The notes below the pieces were generated by a model. That model searched no databases. It saw only the letters and a program-made list of their open reading frames with translations, and was not told the DNA's origin. The position numbers and the translations under genes were made by a program. Of a DNA stretch of 64,000 nt, positions 11,229 to 20,581 are shown in pieces. Position 1 is the first letter of the stretch; each line of letters opens with the position of its first letter. Origin of the DNA: Lysobacter sp. FW306-1B-D06B (GTDB lineage: Bacteria; Pseudomonadota; Gammaproteobacteria; Xanthomonadales; Xanthomonadaceae). The stretch spans positions 1,054,001 to 1,118,000 of the forward strand of contig NZ_CP151802.1 in assembly GCF_038446665.1 (NCBI RefSeq). Reading direction: 5' to 3'.

Positions 11229-12104
11229 TTACGCCCGCACCTGCTCCCTCAGATCCGGCAGCGGCTGCGACGCGAACTCCGCCAGATGCCGATCCAGCCC
11301 CAGCGGGCTGCGCACGCGGCGGGTGGACTTGGTGTCGGCCAGCAGCGGATCGTTCGGGCTGGCGCCGTCTTCGTGACGTTCGCGGTGGTACAGGTGCGTC
11401 GCCAGGCCGCCAAAGCGCAGCATGCGCCGCATCAGGCCATGGTGGAACGCGCGCACCGCCAGGTCCTTGTCCTCGCGGCCCCAGCCCTCGAAGCGTTCGT
11501 CGAAGCCGTTCAGCGCGACCAGATCATCGCGCCACCAGGCCTGGCTGCAACCCTTGATGGAGCTGGTTTTCTGGTTGCGCGTCACGCGCAGCGAGAGCGC
11601 GGCCAGCGCGGGAATGCGAAGCGTGTGGCGACGACGCGTCAGGCCGCGGTCGAAGAAGCCCAGCTGCTGCACTTCACGCGAAAGCAGGCGGTCGCGGCCG
11701 GTCTCGTCGGTGAGCACGCGCATGCCCTGCACGAAACTGCCGCGTTCGGCGGCGCGCGCCTGGTCTTCGACGAACTTCGGATGCGGCAGCATGTCGCCGT
11801 CGAGGATCAGTACGTAGTCGCCCGTGGTGGCCGCGATCGCGCGGTTGCGCGCCAGCGCGAGGCGGAAACCCTTGTCCTCGATCCAGCTGTGGCGCAGCGG
11901 CACGGGGTAGTCGCGGGCGAGGCGTTCGAGCATCGCCCGCGTGTCTTCGCGCGAACCGTCGTCGGCGACGATGACTTCGTGCGGCAGCACCGTCTGTCGC
12001 GCCAGCGCCCCCAGCGCCAACTCCAGCGCTTCGGGCCAGTTGTAGGTGGAGATGACGACGCTGACGCGCGGCGCCTTCGGGGAAGTGGGCGTGGAGGCGT
12101 TCAT
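11229..12104 (-). CDS. Family 2 glycosyltransferase with C-terminal galactosyltransferase domain
   Basis: A 291-residue cytoplasmic GT-A glycosyltransferase. The N-terminal nucleotide-sugar region is VSVVISTYNWPEALELAL, the metal-binding DxD-type motif is LILDGDMLPH near 105-115, and the C-terminal half has the Glyco_transf_7C signature (FDERFEGWGREDKDLAVR). The start ATG overlaps the stop of the upstream minus-strand glycosyltransferase as ATGA, so the two are translationally coupled. Probable role: assembly of LPS core or another surface glycan. Donor and acceptor cannot be read from sequence. Confidence 0.9.
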   Translation of the reverse strand: MNASTPTSPKAPRVSVVISTYNWPEALELALGALARQTVLPHEVIVADDGSREDTRAMLERLARDYPVPLRHSWIEDKGFRLALARNRAIAATTGDYVLILDGDMLPHPKFVEDQARAAERGSFVQGMRVLTDETGRDRLLSREVQQLGFFDRGLTRRRHTLRIPALAALSLRVTRNQKTSSIKGCSQAWWRDDLVALNGFDERFEGWGREDKDLAVRAFHHGLMRRMLRFGGLATHLYHRERHEDGASPNDPLLADTKSTRRVRSPLGLDRHLAEFASQPLPDLREQVRA

Positions 12105-12895
12105 GGCTCGGATGTGGTGATCGGACGGCCGTTCTGCAACAGCCACAGCATGATGGTCTTCTGTCGCACGTAATTGGCGCGCACGTAGGCGTAGACCAGG
12201 CCGTTCCAGCCGTCGAGGAAGCCGCCGCGGAAGACGTAGCCGCGCCAGAAGCGCCAAGCCGGTGACAGCACCAGTTTGGCGAGCGTGGCGCGCTTGCCGC
12301 GGGCGAAATCGTGTTCGGCCATCATGCGCGCGTAGCGCTGTGTCTTGTGCAGTTGCTGCTCGAGCGAGCGGTACGGGTAATGGATGAGGTCGCCTGCCAG
12401 CGTGCGCACCGGGCCGTCGACGCTGGCGGCTTCGTGCACTTCGCGCTTGCCGCGCCAGCCGCCGCGGCGGCGGTCGAACAGGCGCAGCACGCGGTCGGGG
12501 TAGGCGTTGCCGTGGCGCAGGAACTTGCCGAAGTACTCGCTCAGCCGCGCGAAACGGTAGCCGGCGGCTTGCGCGAATCCGCGTGCCCGTTCGGTTTCGA
12601 TGGCGGTGCGCAGTGCATCGCCGACGCGTTCATCGGCGTCCAGGCACAGCACCCAGTCGTGCGTGGCCTGTTCGATGGCGAACTGCTTCTGGCTGCGGTA
12701 TCCGTCGAAGGGTCGCTGGAGCACGCGCGCGCCCAGGTCGGTGGCGATCTGCACGGTGGCGTCGCTGGAATACGAGTCCACCACGACCACTTCGTCGCAA
12801 AACGCCAGCGAGGCGATGCATTCACCGATGCGGTCGGCTTCGTTGAACGCGATAATGCACGCCGAGATCGGCGTGACCGCGCCGTCGCCGTTCAC
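12101..12895 (-). CDS. Family 2 glycosyltransferase, WaaE/KdtX-like
   Basis: A 264-residue glycosyltransferase. ISACIIAFNEADRIGECI and EVVVVDSYSSDATVQIA form the GT2 nucleotide-binding part, and VLCLDADERV carries the DxD motif. The C-terminal half (HPYRSLEQQL-like HYPYRSLEQQLHKTQRYA) matches the WaaE/KdtX group, which adds a glucose to inner LPS core. It is coupled by ATGA to the next glycosyltransferase. It is read divergently from the CDP-glycerol-transferase-like gene 43 bases away. The specific sugar is unknown. Confidence 0.9.
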   Translation of the reverse strand: MNGDGAVTPISACIIAFNEADRIGECIASLAFCDEVVVVDSYSSDATVQIATDLGARVLQRPFDGYRSQKQFAIEQATHDWVLCLDADERVGDALRTAIETERARGFAQAAGYRFARLSEYFGKFLRHGNAYPDRVLRLFDRRRGGWRGKREVHEAASVDGPVRTLAGDLIHYPYRSLEQQLHKTQRYARMMAEHDFARGKRATLAKLVLSPAWRFWRGYVFRGGFLDGWNGLVYAYVRANYVRQKTIMLWLLQNGRPITTSEP

Positions 12896-12938
12896 GGACG
12901 GCGGCCTGCCCTGCAGCGATGGATTCGAGGAAGCGTTG

Positions 12939-13997
12939 ATGGCCGACTACCTGTTGTTCGCGAGCGAGCGGTACGCGCTGCCCATCCTGCAACCGCTGGC
13001 GCAGGCGCTGCAAGCCGCGGGGCACGGTGTTCACGCGTGGTTCGTCGATGGCGCCGCGGGGGCCGCGCTGCCGTCGCCGGTGCGCATGATAGGCCGGCCG
13101 CGTGACGCCGTCGCGCTCAAGCCCAGCGCCGTGTTCAGCGCCGCCAACTGGGTGCCGGGCTTCGTGTCCGGCGCCAAGGTCCAGCTTTTCCACGGGTTCA
13201 ACGTCGAGAAGCGGTCCGACGAGCGCGGCCACTTCCGCGTGCGCGGCCTGTTCGACCTGTACTGCACGCAGGGGCCGGCGACGACCGGCCCGTTCCAGGC
13301 GCTGGCCGCGCAGGCCGGGCATTTCGCGGTGGTGGAAACCGGCTGGCCCAAGCTGGATCCGCTGTTCCGCGACGACCACGGCGCCGCCGCGGCGATGCGC
13401 GCGCCGGCCGGTGCGCGTCCGGTGGTGATGTTCGCCTCCACCTTCACCGAGCGCCTGAGCGCGGCCCCGCACCTGTACGACGCGATCGCCGCGGACATCG
13501 CACGCGGCGACCGCTACTGGCTGCTCACGCTGCATCCCAAATGCCCGCCGGAATTGTTCGCCCGCTACCGCGCGCTGGCCGGTCCGAATGCGACCTTCTT
13601 CGAAACCGAACAGCTCGTCACCGCACAGCGCGCCGCCGATGTGCTGGTGGCCGACACGACGTCGGTGGTGTCGGAGTTCGTCGTGCAGCGCAAGCCCGTG
13701 GTGACGTTGCGCAACCGTGCGCCCAAGCCGCACATGATCGATTTCGACGATCCCGCGCGTCTGCCGGACATGCTGGCGCGCGCCTTCGCGCCGGACGAGG
13801 GACTGAAGGCGGCGATCGCGGCGTATGCCGATGCGATCCATCCGTATCGCGACGGGCATTCGTCCGAGCGCGTGATCGCTGCGACGCAAGCGCTGTTGCG
13901 CGGTGAGCTCGGAACGCTGCGCCGCAAGCCGCTGTCGTCGTGGCTGCGTGGGCTGCAGATCCGCCGCGACCTGGGCTACTGGGGTCCGGGCGGCTGA
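12939..13997 (+). CDS. CDP-glycerol glycerophosphotransferase-like protein
   Basis: A 352-residue cytoplasmic protein resembling the Glyphos_transf (TagB/TagF-type) family in GT-B form. Supporting motifs are LFHGFNVEKR, VMFASTFTERL, LLTLHPKCPPELF and DVLVADTTSVVSEFV, the last being the UDP/CDP-binding turn of the C-terminal Rossmann half. A leader encoded upstream in frame overlaps the divergent gene and is rejected; the ATG at 12939 is preceded by GAGGAAG. The neighbourhood suggests transfer of a phospho-glycerol or sugar group to an envelope glycan. The substrate is an inference only. Confidence 0.75.
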   Translation: MADYLLFASERYALPILQPLAQALQAAGHGVHAWFVDGAAGAALPSPVRMIGRPRDAVALKPSAVFSAANWVPGFVSGAKVQLFHGFNVEKRSDERGHFRVRGLFDLYCTQGPATTGPFQALAAQAGHFAVVETGWPKLDPLFRDDHGAAAAMRAPAGARPVVMFASTFTERLSAAPHLYDAIAADIARGDRYWLLTLHPKCPPELFARYRALAGPNATFFETEQLVTAQRAADVLVADTTSVVSEFVVQRKPVVTLRNRAPKPHMIDFDDPARLPDMLARAFAPDEGLKAAIAAYADAIHPYRDGHSSERVIAATQALLRGELGTLRRKPLSSWLRGLQIRRDLGYWGPGG

Positions 13998-14001
13998 GCC
14001 G

Positions 14002-15507
14002 TCACCAGCGCAGCGGTCGCTGCGCCAATGTGCGCGACAACGCGCCGTACAACGCCTGCGCCTGATCATCGGGCAGGAATCGCATGCGCAGCGGCGGCGT
14101 CATCGCGCCGGCGCCGGCCGTGTCCAGCCACAGCGTGGCGGTGCCGCAGCGGCGATCCAGCGGCGATCGCGTGATCTGCAACGCCTGCAGCTTGTCGAGT
14201 TCGGCGAAGCGCCAATGGCGTGACCACCAGCCTTCGCGCACGGCGATCAATTCGGCACTCGTCGCATAGGCCATGCGCTGCGCGCGGCGGTGCGCGGCGA
14301 ACGCGGCCCATGGCAACCACGCCAGCACGAGCAGTCCCCATGCGTCCAGGCGCCACGTCGCGACGGCCGTGGCGATCAGGACGAACGGCAGCGAAGGCAG
14401 CACCAGCCGCCACCAGTTCGACGCCGGCACCGGACGCCATTCGAGCGTCGACCACTGCGCCTGCGGCAGCAGGTGTTCGATCAACGCGTCGCAGGCGGCG
14501 GGCGTGGCGATCGGCGCGATCTCGCGCAGGGCCCGCTGCTGTTGGTTCTCCTCGGCGACGGCGGTGTCGACTTCGAGGCTGCGGCGCTTGAGCAGGCGGT
14601 GCAGCATGCCCTCGCGCAGCGTCCAGGCCTGGATGCGACGGCGCGAAGCGCTGGTGCGCCAACGCTGCAGCAGGCCGCGTTCGACGGTGAGGCGGCGGCC
14701 GATCTCGCTCAGGCGGAAGCCGTGGTACTGCAGCAGGGCGAGCAGGATCGAGAAGGCGCGCAGCAGGCCGATGGCGAACACCAGCAGCGTCAGCGCGGAC
14801 GCCCCGTATTCCATCGGGCCGAACTGGTGTTCGCCGGCGTAGCCGAACAGCCACTTGCCGACGGTCTCGAACGCGTTGGGGAGGGCGCGCGGGCTGATCT
14901 GCGCGACGGCCGCGGCGGTGGCGCCGACGACGATCATGCCGCGATTGGAAACCAGGCCCAGCCGCAGGACTTCGCCGGACGGCAACGACAACAGCGTGGT
15001 GGTTTCCGGCTCCACCGCCGCCGCGCCGGGCGCGGCGCCGCGATGGCGCACCAGTGCTTCCAGGGCCAGCGCGTCGTCCAGCTTCAACACGCGCATCTGC
15101 GCTTCGGGCTTCTGCCCGCCGGCCGATTCCAGCCGTACTTCGGCCACGCCGAACAGGCGGTGCAGCACCGACTGCTGCAGCGCGACGTTGTGGATGCGCG
15201 CGAACGGGATCACCCGCAGGCTGCGCTCGAACAGGCCGCTGCGGATCACCAGCCGGTCGCCGGCCACGCCGTAGCGGTAGGTGAAGTACTGCCACAACGA
15301 GAGCACGACCAGCACGCCCACGCCGATCAGCGGCCACAGTTCGTTGCGGTCGCCGCGGCCGAAGGCCAGCAGCACGACCAGCGGCACGATGAACTGCTTG
15401 AGCTGCTGCACCAGCACGAACAGCCACGACATCGGGTGCAGGCGGCGCTCGGCCACGGGCAGCGCGGCGGCGTCGGGCGGGGCTGCGCCGGGCTCAGGCG
15501 TCGTCAT
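14002..15507 (-). CDS. Bacterial PH-domain membrane protein (YdbT-like)
   Basis: A 501-residue membrane protein with repeated bPH_2 (DUF304) modules. The first follows helices near 25-75 (LVVLLAFGRGDRNELWPL) and reads YRYGVAGDRLVIRSGLFERSL; the second follows about 215-260 with RRLTVERGLLQRW; and a third C-terminal copy reads SAELIAVREGWWSRH. In each, the phrase following it describes interface contact (IPFARIHNVALQQS). This is the YdbT partner of the small YdbS-like protein encoded upstream, with a 14-base overlap. In other bacteria this pair affects envelope stress or secretion; the role here is unknown. Confidence 0.9.
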   Translation of the reverse strand: MTTPEPGAAPPDAAALPVAERRLHPMSWLFVLVQQLKQFIVPLVVLLAFGRGDRNELWPLIGVGVLVVLSLWQYFTYRYGVAGDRLVIRSGLFERSLRVIPFARIHNVALQQSVLHRLFGVAEVRLESAGGQKPEAQMRVLKLDDALALEALVRHRGAAPGAAAVEPETTTLLSLPSGEVLRLGLVSNRGMIVVGATAAAVAQISPRALPNAFETVGKWLFGYAGEHQFGPMEYGASALTLLVFAIGLLRAFSILLALLQYHGFRLSEIGRRLTVERGLLQRWRTSASRRRIQAWTLREGMLHRLLKRRSLEVDTAVAEENQQQRALREIAPIATPAACDALIEHLLPQAQWSTLEWRPVPASNWWRLVLPSLPFVLIATAVATWRLDAWGLLVLAWLPWAAFAAHRRAQRMAYATSAELIAVREGWWSRHWRFAELDKLQALQITRSPLDRRCGTATLWLDTAGAGAMTPPLRMRFLPDDQAQALYGALSRTLAQRPLRW

Positions 15508-15991
15508 CGGCGTCGAGCTGGCGCGCGAGGCGGTCGCGCAGGCGTTCGGCGTCGTCGGCGTCCAGGTGCGGCACGGTCACCGCGCTGTGGCGCGTGCCGG
15601 CGGTGTGCACCACCAGCGTCGCCAGGTGCCGGCGCCGTTGCAGCGGACCGCGCTTGAGGTCCAGGTGCTGCACGCGCGTGGCGGGCACGCGGGTCTCGCG
15701 TTGCCACAGGCGGCCGCGGCGGATCGCCAGGCCGTCGTCGTCGAGTCGCCAGAAGGTGCTGCGGTAATGCTTCAGGCCCACCCATGCGCCCAGGGCCAGG
15801 CCGGCCAGCGCCAGCACCGGCGGTGCGAGCCAGAGGCCGAACACGCCGGCCAGCACGAAGCCGGCGACCATCCCCGGGCCGGCGAACGGCAACATCAGCG
15901 CCAGCATGTAAGGGAGGCGGGCGCGCTCGGGCAGCGGGTGCCAGTCGGCGGGAGCATCGGCCGCGGCAGCGGACGGGTCGTGGTCGGCCAT
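15494..15991 (-). CDS. Small bacterial PH-domain membrane protein (YdbS-like)
   Basis: A 165-residue protein with two hydrophobic helices (about 30-80) followed by one bPH_2 domain (FWRLDDDGLAIRRGRLWQRE; VPATRVQHLDLKRGPLQR). It is the usual small partner of the larger PH-domain protein, whose start it overlaps by 14 bases. The longer in-frame reading to 16129 would overlap the acyltransferase gene and lacks family similarity, so the ATG at 15991 is chosen. Confidence 0.88.
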   Translation of the reverse strand: MADHDPSAAAADAPADWHPLPERARLPYMLALMLPFAGPGMVAGFVLAGVFGLWLAPPVLALAGLALGAWVGLKHYRSTFWRLDDDGLAIRRGRLWQRETRVPATRVQHLDLKRGPLQRRRHLATLVVHTAGTRHSAVTVPHLDADDAERLRDRLARQLDADDDA

Positions 15992-16031
15992 CGTGGGTTT
16001 CGCGGTCTGCGGTATCGACGGCGCCGCGCCG

Positions 16032-16964
16032 TCAGCGGTTCCAGTACGGGTTGTCTTCCCCCGAACCCGGCGGCCTGAGCGTATAGCGTTTGTAGGTCCA
16101 CTGGTATTGCGCCGGATCGCGCCGCGCAATGGCTTCCACCGACGCGTTGAGCGCGGCCACGGCGACCTTCGGATCGGCGTCGGACACCGCCTCCGGCGCG
16201 GCCTGGATATGCAGCGCGAAGCCCGGACGATCGGCGTGCGTGTCCACGCGCTCGCACCAGGCGAACAGCACCTTCGCCCCGGTGCGCGAGGCGAGCCGGC
16301 CGAGCAGCGTCATCGTCAGCGCCTGCACGCCGAAGAACGGCGCGAACTCGCCGTCGCCGACCTTGGGTTGCTGGTCGGGCAGGATGCCGACCACGCCGCC
16401 GTCGTTCAGGCGCTTGAACAGCTGGCGGATCGCGGGGCCTTCCGCGCGCACCTGGGTCACGCGCTCGCCTTCGCCGGGCTGTTCGTGGTCGGCGCGCACG
16501 AGGTTGAGGAAGTCTTCGACCACTTTCGACTCCGGCGGCCGGTACAGGATCGCCAGCGGCGTGCGCCAGGCCAGCCACTGGTTCAGCAGTTCCCAGTTGC
16601 CGTGGTGCGGGGCGGCGATGATGACGCCACGGCCGGCCGCGATGGCCTCGTCCATCAGGTGGGTGCCGTGCTGCTCGCGCAGCAGGCGCAGGTTCTCCGC
16701 GTGCGGGCGTGTCCACAGACGGATCGTCTCCAGCACCTGGCGCGCCGTGGTGCGCAGGATCGCCGCGTGCAGGGCGTCGCGTTCGGCCGGGAGCAGGTCG
16801 GGGTAGGCCAGTTCCAGGTTGATCCGTACGACGCGGCTTTCGCGCACGTCGCGCCAGCGCCACCAGGCCGAAAGCGCATCGCCCAGGCGCAGCAGCCAGG
16901 GCCAGGGGAGGCGGCCGATCAGGGAGGCGAGGAGGTGGAGGAGGCGTGCGGCGAAGCGGCTCAT
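16032..16964 (-). CDS. Lauroyl/myristoyl acyltransferase, LpxL/HtrB-like
   Basis: A 310-residue inner-membrane-associated acyltransferase of the lipid A late acylation family. The N-terminal hydrophobic anchor (LLHLLASLIGRLPWPWLLRL) is followed by the catalytic H-x4-E site in APHHGNWELLNQW near residue 120. ILPDQQPKVG and FFGVQALTM, two further family blocks, follow. The length is normal. It adds a secondary acyl chain to lipid A; the chain length cannot be told from sequence. Its location beside glycosyltransferases fits an LPS-assembly neighbourhood. Confidence 0.93.
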   Translation of the reverse strand: MSRFAARLLHLLASLIGRLPWPWLLRLGDALSAWWRWRDVRESRVVRINLELAYPDLLPAERDALHAAILRTTARQVLETIRLWTRPHAENLRLLREQHGTHLMDEAIAAGRGVIIAAPHHGNWELLNQWLAWRTPLAILYRPPESKVVEDFLNLVRADHEQPGEGERVTQVRAEGPAIRQLFKRLNDGGVVGILPDQQPKVGDGEFAPFFGVQALTMTLLGRLASRTGAKVLFAWCERVDTHADRPGFALHIQAAPEAVSDADPKVAVAALNASVEAIARRDPAQYQWTYKRYTLRPPGSGEDNPYWNR

Positions 16965-17065
16965 CCGTTCAGTCTAACGGCGCGACCCGGGCGCACCGGT
17001 TGACCGTGGCGGGCGGGCTCGACAGGATCGTCGGTCCCAACCCCATGCCGAACGGCCGGAGCCCC

Positions 17066-17506
17066 ATGCTCGCCCTGATCCAGCGCGTGACCGAAGCCAG
17101 CGTGCGGGTGGACGGCGAGGTCGTCGGGGCGATCGGTCCGGGCCTGCTCGCTCTGGTCGGTGTGGAGCCGGGCGACGGCGACGCGCAGATCGCGCGCATG
17201 GCCGACCGGCTGCTCGGATACCGTGTATTCGCTGACGGGGACGGGCGAATGAATCTCGGACTGGCCCAGACTGGCGGCGGCTTGTTGTTGGTCAGCCAGT
17301 TCACCCTGGCCGCCGACACCGCCAGCGGCATGCGTCCCGGCTTCAGCACGGCCGCCGCGCCGGAGGTGGCTGAACCATTGTTCAGCCGGCTGGTCGACAT
17401 CTGCAGGCAAAAACACATCGGGGGGGTGGAAACGGGGCGGTTCGGTGCCCATATGGTGATCAGCCTGGTCAACGACGGCCCGGTCACCTTCCTCCTGCGG
17501 TCCTGA
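17066..17506 (+). CDS. dtd: D-aminoacyl-tRNA deacylase
   Basis: Hydrolyses D-aminoacyl-tRNAs and mischarged Gly-tRNA(Ala). The protein has 146 residues, normal for DTD. It starts MLALIQRVTEASVRVDGE and carries the two signature motifs, SQFTLAADT (SQFTL) and NDGPVTF (the NxGPVT cis-Pro region). CGGAG precedes the ATG at 17066, so this start is preferred over ATGs at 17045 or farther upstream. It lies 74 bases before rpoD. Confidence 0.97.
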   Translation: MLALIQRVTEASVRVDGEVVGAIGPGLLALVGVEPGDGDAQIARMADRLLGYRVFADGDGRMNLGLAQTGGGLLLVSQFTLAADTASGMRPGFSTAAAPEVAEPLFSRLVDICRQKHIGGVETGRFGAHMVISLVNDGPVTFLLRS

Positions 17507-17532
17507 AGTCCGTCCCCAAGGGGCCGGCCTGA

Positions 17533-17538
17533 TATACT
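17533..17538 (+). promoter_or_regulatory. Possible -10 of an rpoD promoter
   Basis: TATACT lies 43 bases before the rpoD ATG in the 74-base dtd-rpoD spacer. No good -35 is visible at the usual distance. Confidence 0.4.
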
Positions 17539-17580
17539 GGAACGTTCCCCATCCCTTCCCATTAGCGCGGTGGCGCAAGC

Positions 17581-19437
<1,857 letters not shown>

Positions 19438-19464
19438 CGCGACAACGTCCGCCGATGTTCGATC

Positions 19465-19491
19465 ACGAAGCCCCGCTCAGCGGGGCTTCGT
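19465..19491. terminator. Terminator hairpin after rpoD, shared with the convergent small gene
   Basis: An 11-bp perfect stem with a 5-base loop (arms ACGAAGCCCCG at 19465 and CGGGGCTTCGT at 19481). It lies 28 bases after the rpoD stop. The last codons and stop of the convergent small gene (stop at 19477-19479) are inside it, so it probably works in both directions. Confidence 0.8.
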
Positions 19492-19632
19492 CGTTTGTGC
19501 CGCCCGCTTTCGTTGCGCACCACTGGGCCAGCATTTCGGACAGGGGCCCGGGCCGCGGTACTTGTGTCCGCGGCTGCAGGTCTTCCAGCCGTTATTGGTG
19601 GTCGAAGGTGTTGGCGTCTTCGTCGCGTTCAT
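19477..19632 (-). CDS. Small Cys-containing basic protein, function unknown
   Basis: A 51-residue ORF encoding a basic protein with the block TCSRGHKYRGPGPCPKCWP. The CxnCPxC spacing (one Cys, then GPCPKC) resembles a small zinc ribbon, and the tail is Lys/Arg rich. GGAGG lies about 6 bases before the ATG, supporting real translation. It lies downstream of the NTF2-like gene on the same strand, and its final codons form part of the shared terminator hairpin. I recall similar short proteins with a GPCPxCWPG block in other bacteria, but have not checked this. Metal binding is inferred from the cysteines. Confidence 0.7.
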   Translation of the reverse strand: MNATKTPTPSTTNNGWKTCSRGHKYRGPGPCPKCWPSGAQRKRAAQTTKPR

Positions 19633-19667
19633 GGCGGCCTCCACGGGGCGGGCGACAGCCCGCCGCA

Positions 19668-20039
19668 TTACCCCTTGTCGGCGTTGTAGAAGAACTGCTC
19701 GTGCGTGATCTTGCCGTCGCGCACCTGATACACCGCGATTTCCTTCATCGCCACACGGCCCATGTCCCTGTAGGTCGCATCCAGGCCCATCGCCACGCTG
19801 AACCAGCCGTCGGCGATCACCGGATCGCTCACGCTGCCGCCGTGGATTTCGACGAGGTTGTCCGCCCACTGCTTGCCCTTCTCGCGAATCGCCGCCATCC
19901 CGTGCGCGATCGACTCCGCCTTCTGCCCGTCGCCCTCGATGCTGACGGCGCCGTCGGCGTACAGCTCTTCCTGCGCCTGGTCGTACTGGCCGGCGCGGCA
20001 GAGTTCGACGAGGCGGTTGGCAACCTGCTGGATATCCAT
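19668..20039 (-). CDS. NTF2-like / SnoaL-like protein (copy 1)
   Basis: A 123-residue single-domain protein of the NTF2/SnoaL-like alpha+beta cone fold. It begins MDIQQVANRLVELCRAGQYD, has the polar middle AVSIEGDGQKAESIAHGMAAI, and ends with the sheet strands AVYQVRDGKITHEQFFYNA. AAGGAG is 8 bases before the ATG. A paralogue with the same beginning and end lies immediately upstream (20133-20510), so the pair arose by tandem duplication. Family members range from enzymes to ligand-binding proteins; no catalytic residue can be assigned here. Confidence 0.88.
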   Translation of the reverse strand: MDIQQVANRLVELCRAGQYDQAQEELYADGAVSIEGDGQKAESIAHGMAAIREKGKQWADNLVEIHGGSVSDPVIADGWFSVAMGLDATYRDMGRVAMKEIAVYQVRDGKITHEQFFYNADKG

Positions 20040-20132
20040 GCTGATGTCTCCTTGCTGGGAAAGTCACAGCCTAAGACCAACCCCTGACAGCGTGTTGTCA
20101 GCAGGCTGCGAGAATTTCGGACGTCCGGTACG

Positions 20133-20510
20133 TCACGGCTCGTAGGTGTCGTAGAAGAACTGTTCGAGCACGATCCGGCCATCGCGCACGCGATAGACGC
20201 AGATTTCGCGGATGTCGATGCGGCCCACGCCCTTGAACGTGACGTCCACGCTCAATGCGGTGCTGAACCAGCGCGCCGCCACGAGCGGTTCGCTGCAGCG
20301 CACGCTGTGCAGGGTCTCGACACCGCCCCAGAACCGGCGGCTCTTGCGCAGGATCGCGTCGAGCCCTTCCGCGTTGCTCAGCGCGCCGGGCGGGATGTCG
20401 TCCGGCTCGATGCTCACCGCGTCGTCGGCGTACAGCTCCTCCAGGGCTTGTTCGAACGCCCCGGCGCGGCACAACTCGACCAGACGCCTGGCGATGTCCT
20501 GCGTGCTCAT
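20133..20510 (-). CDS. NTF2-like / SnoaL-like protein (copy 2)
   Basis: A 125-residue paralogue of the downstream neighbour, sharing RRLVELCRAG near the start, LYAD.AVSIE in the middle and VYRVRDGRIVLEQFFYD at the end. AGGAG lies 7 bases before the ATG. The divergence in the centre (residues 40-80) suggests different ligands. Same-strand placement, with 93 bases between the genes, fits a small operon. Confidence 0.88.
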   Translation of the reverse strand: MSTQDIARRLVELCRAGAFEQALEELYADDAVSIEPDDIPPGALSNAEGLDAILRKSRRFWGGVETLHSVRCSEPLVAARWFSTALSVDVTFKGVGRIDIREICVYRVRDGRIVLEQFFYDTYEP

Positions 20511-20581
20511 GGCGATGCTCCTGACCCGGCAAGCGAGCGTAGCCCGCGCCGGATCGCCTCAGCGCACCGCCGGTCGTGCGA

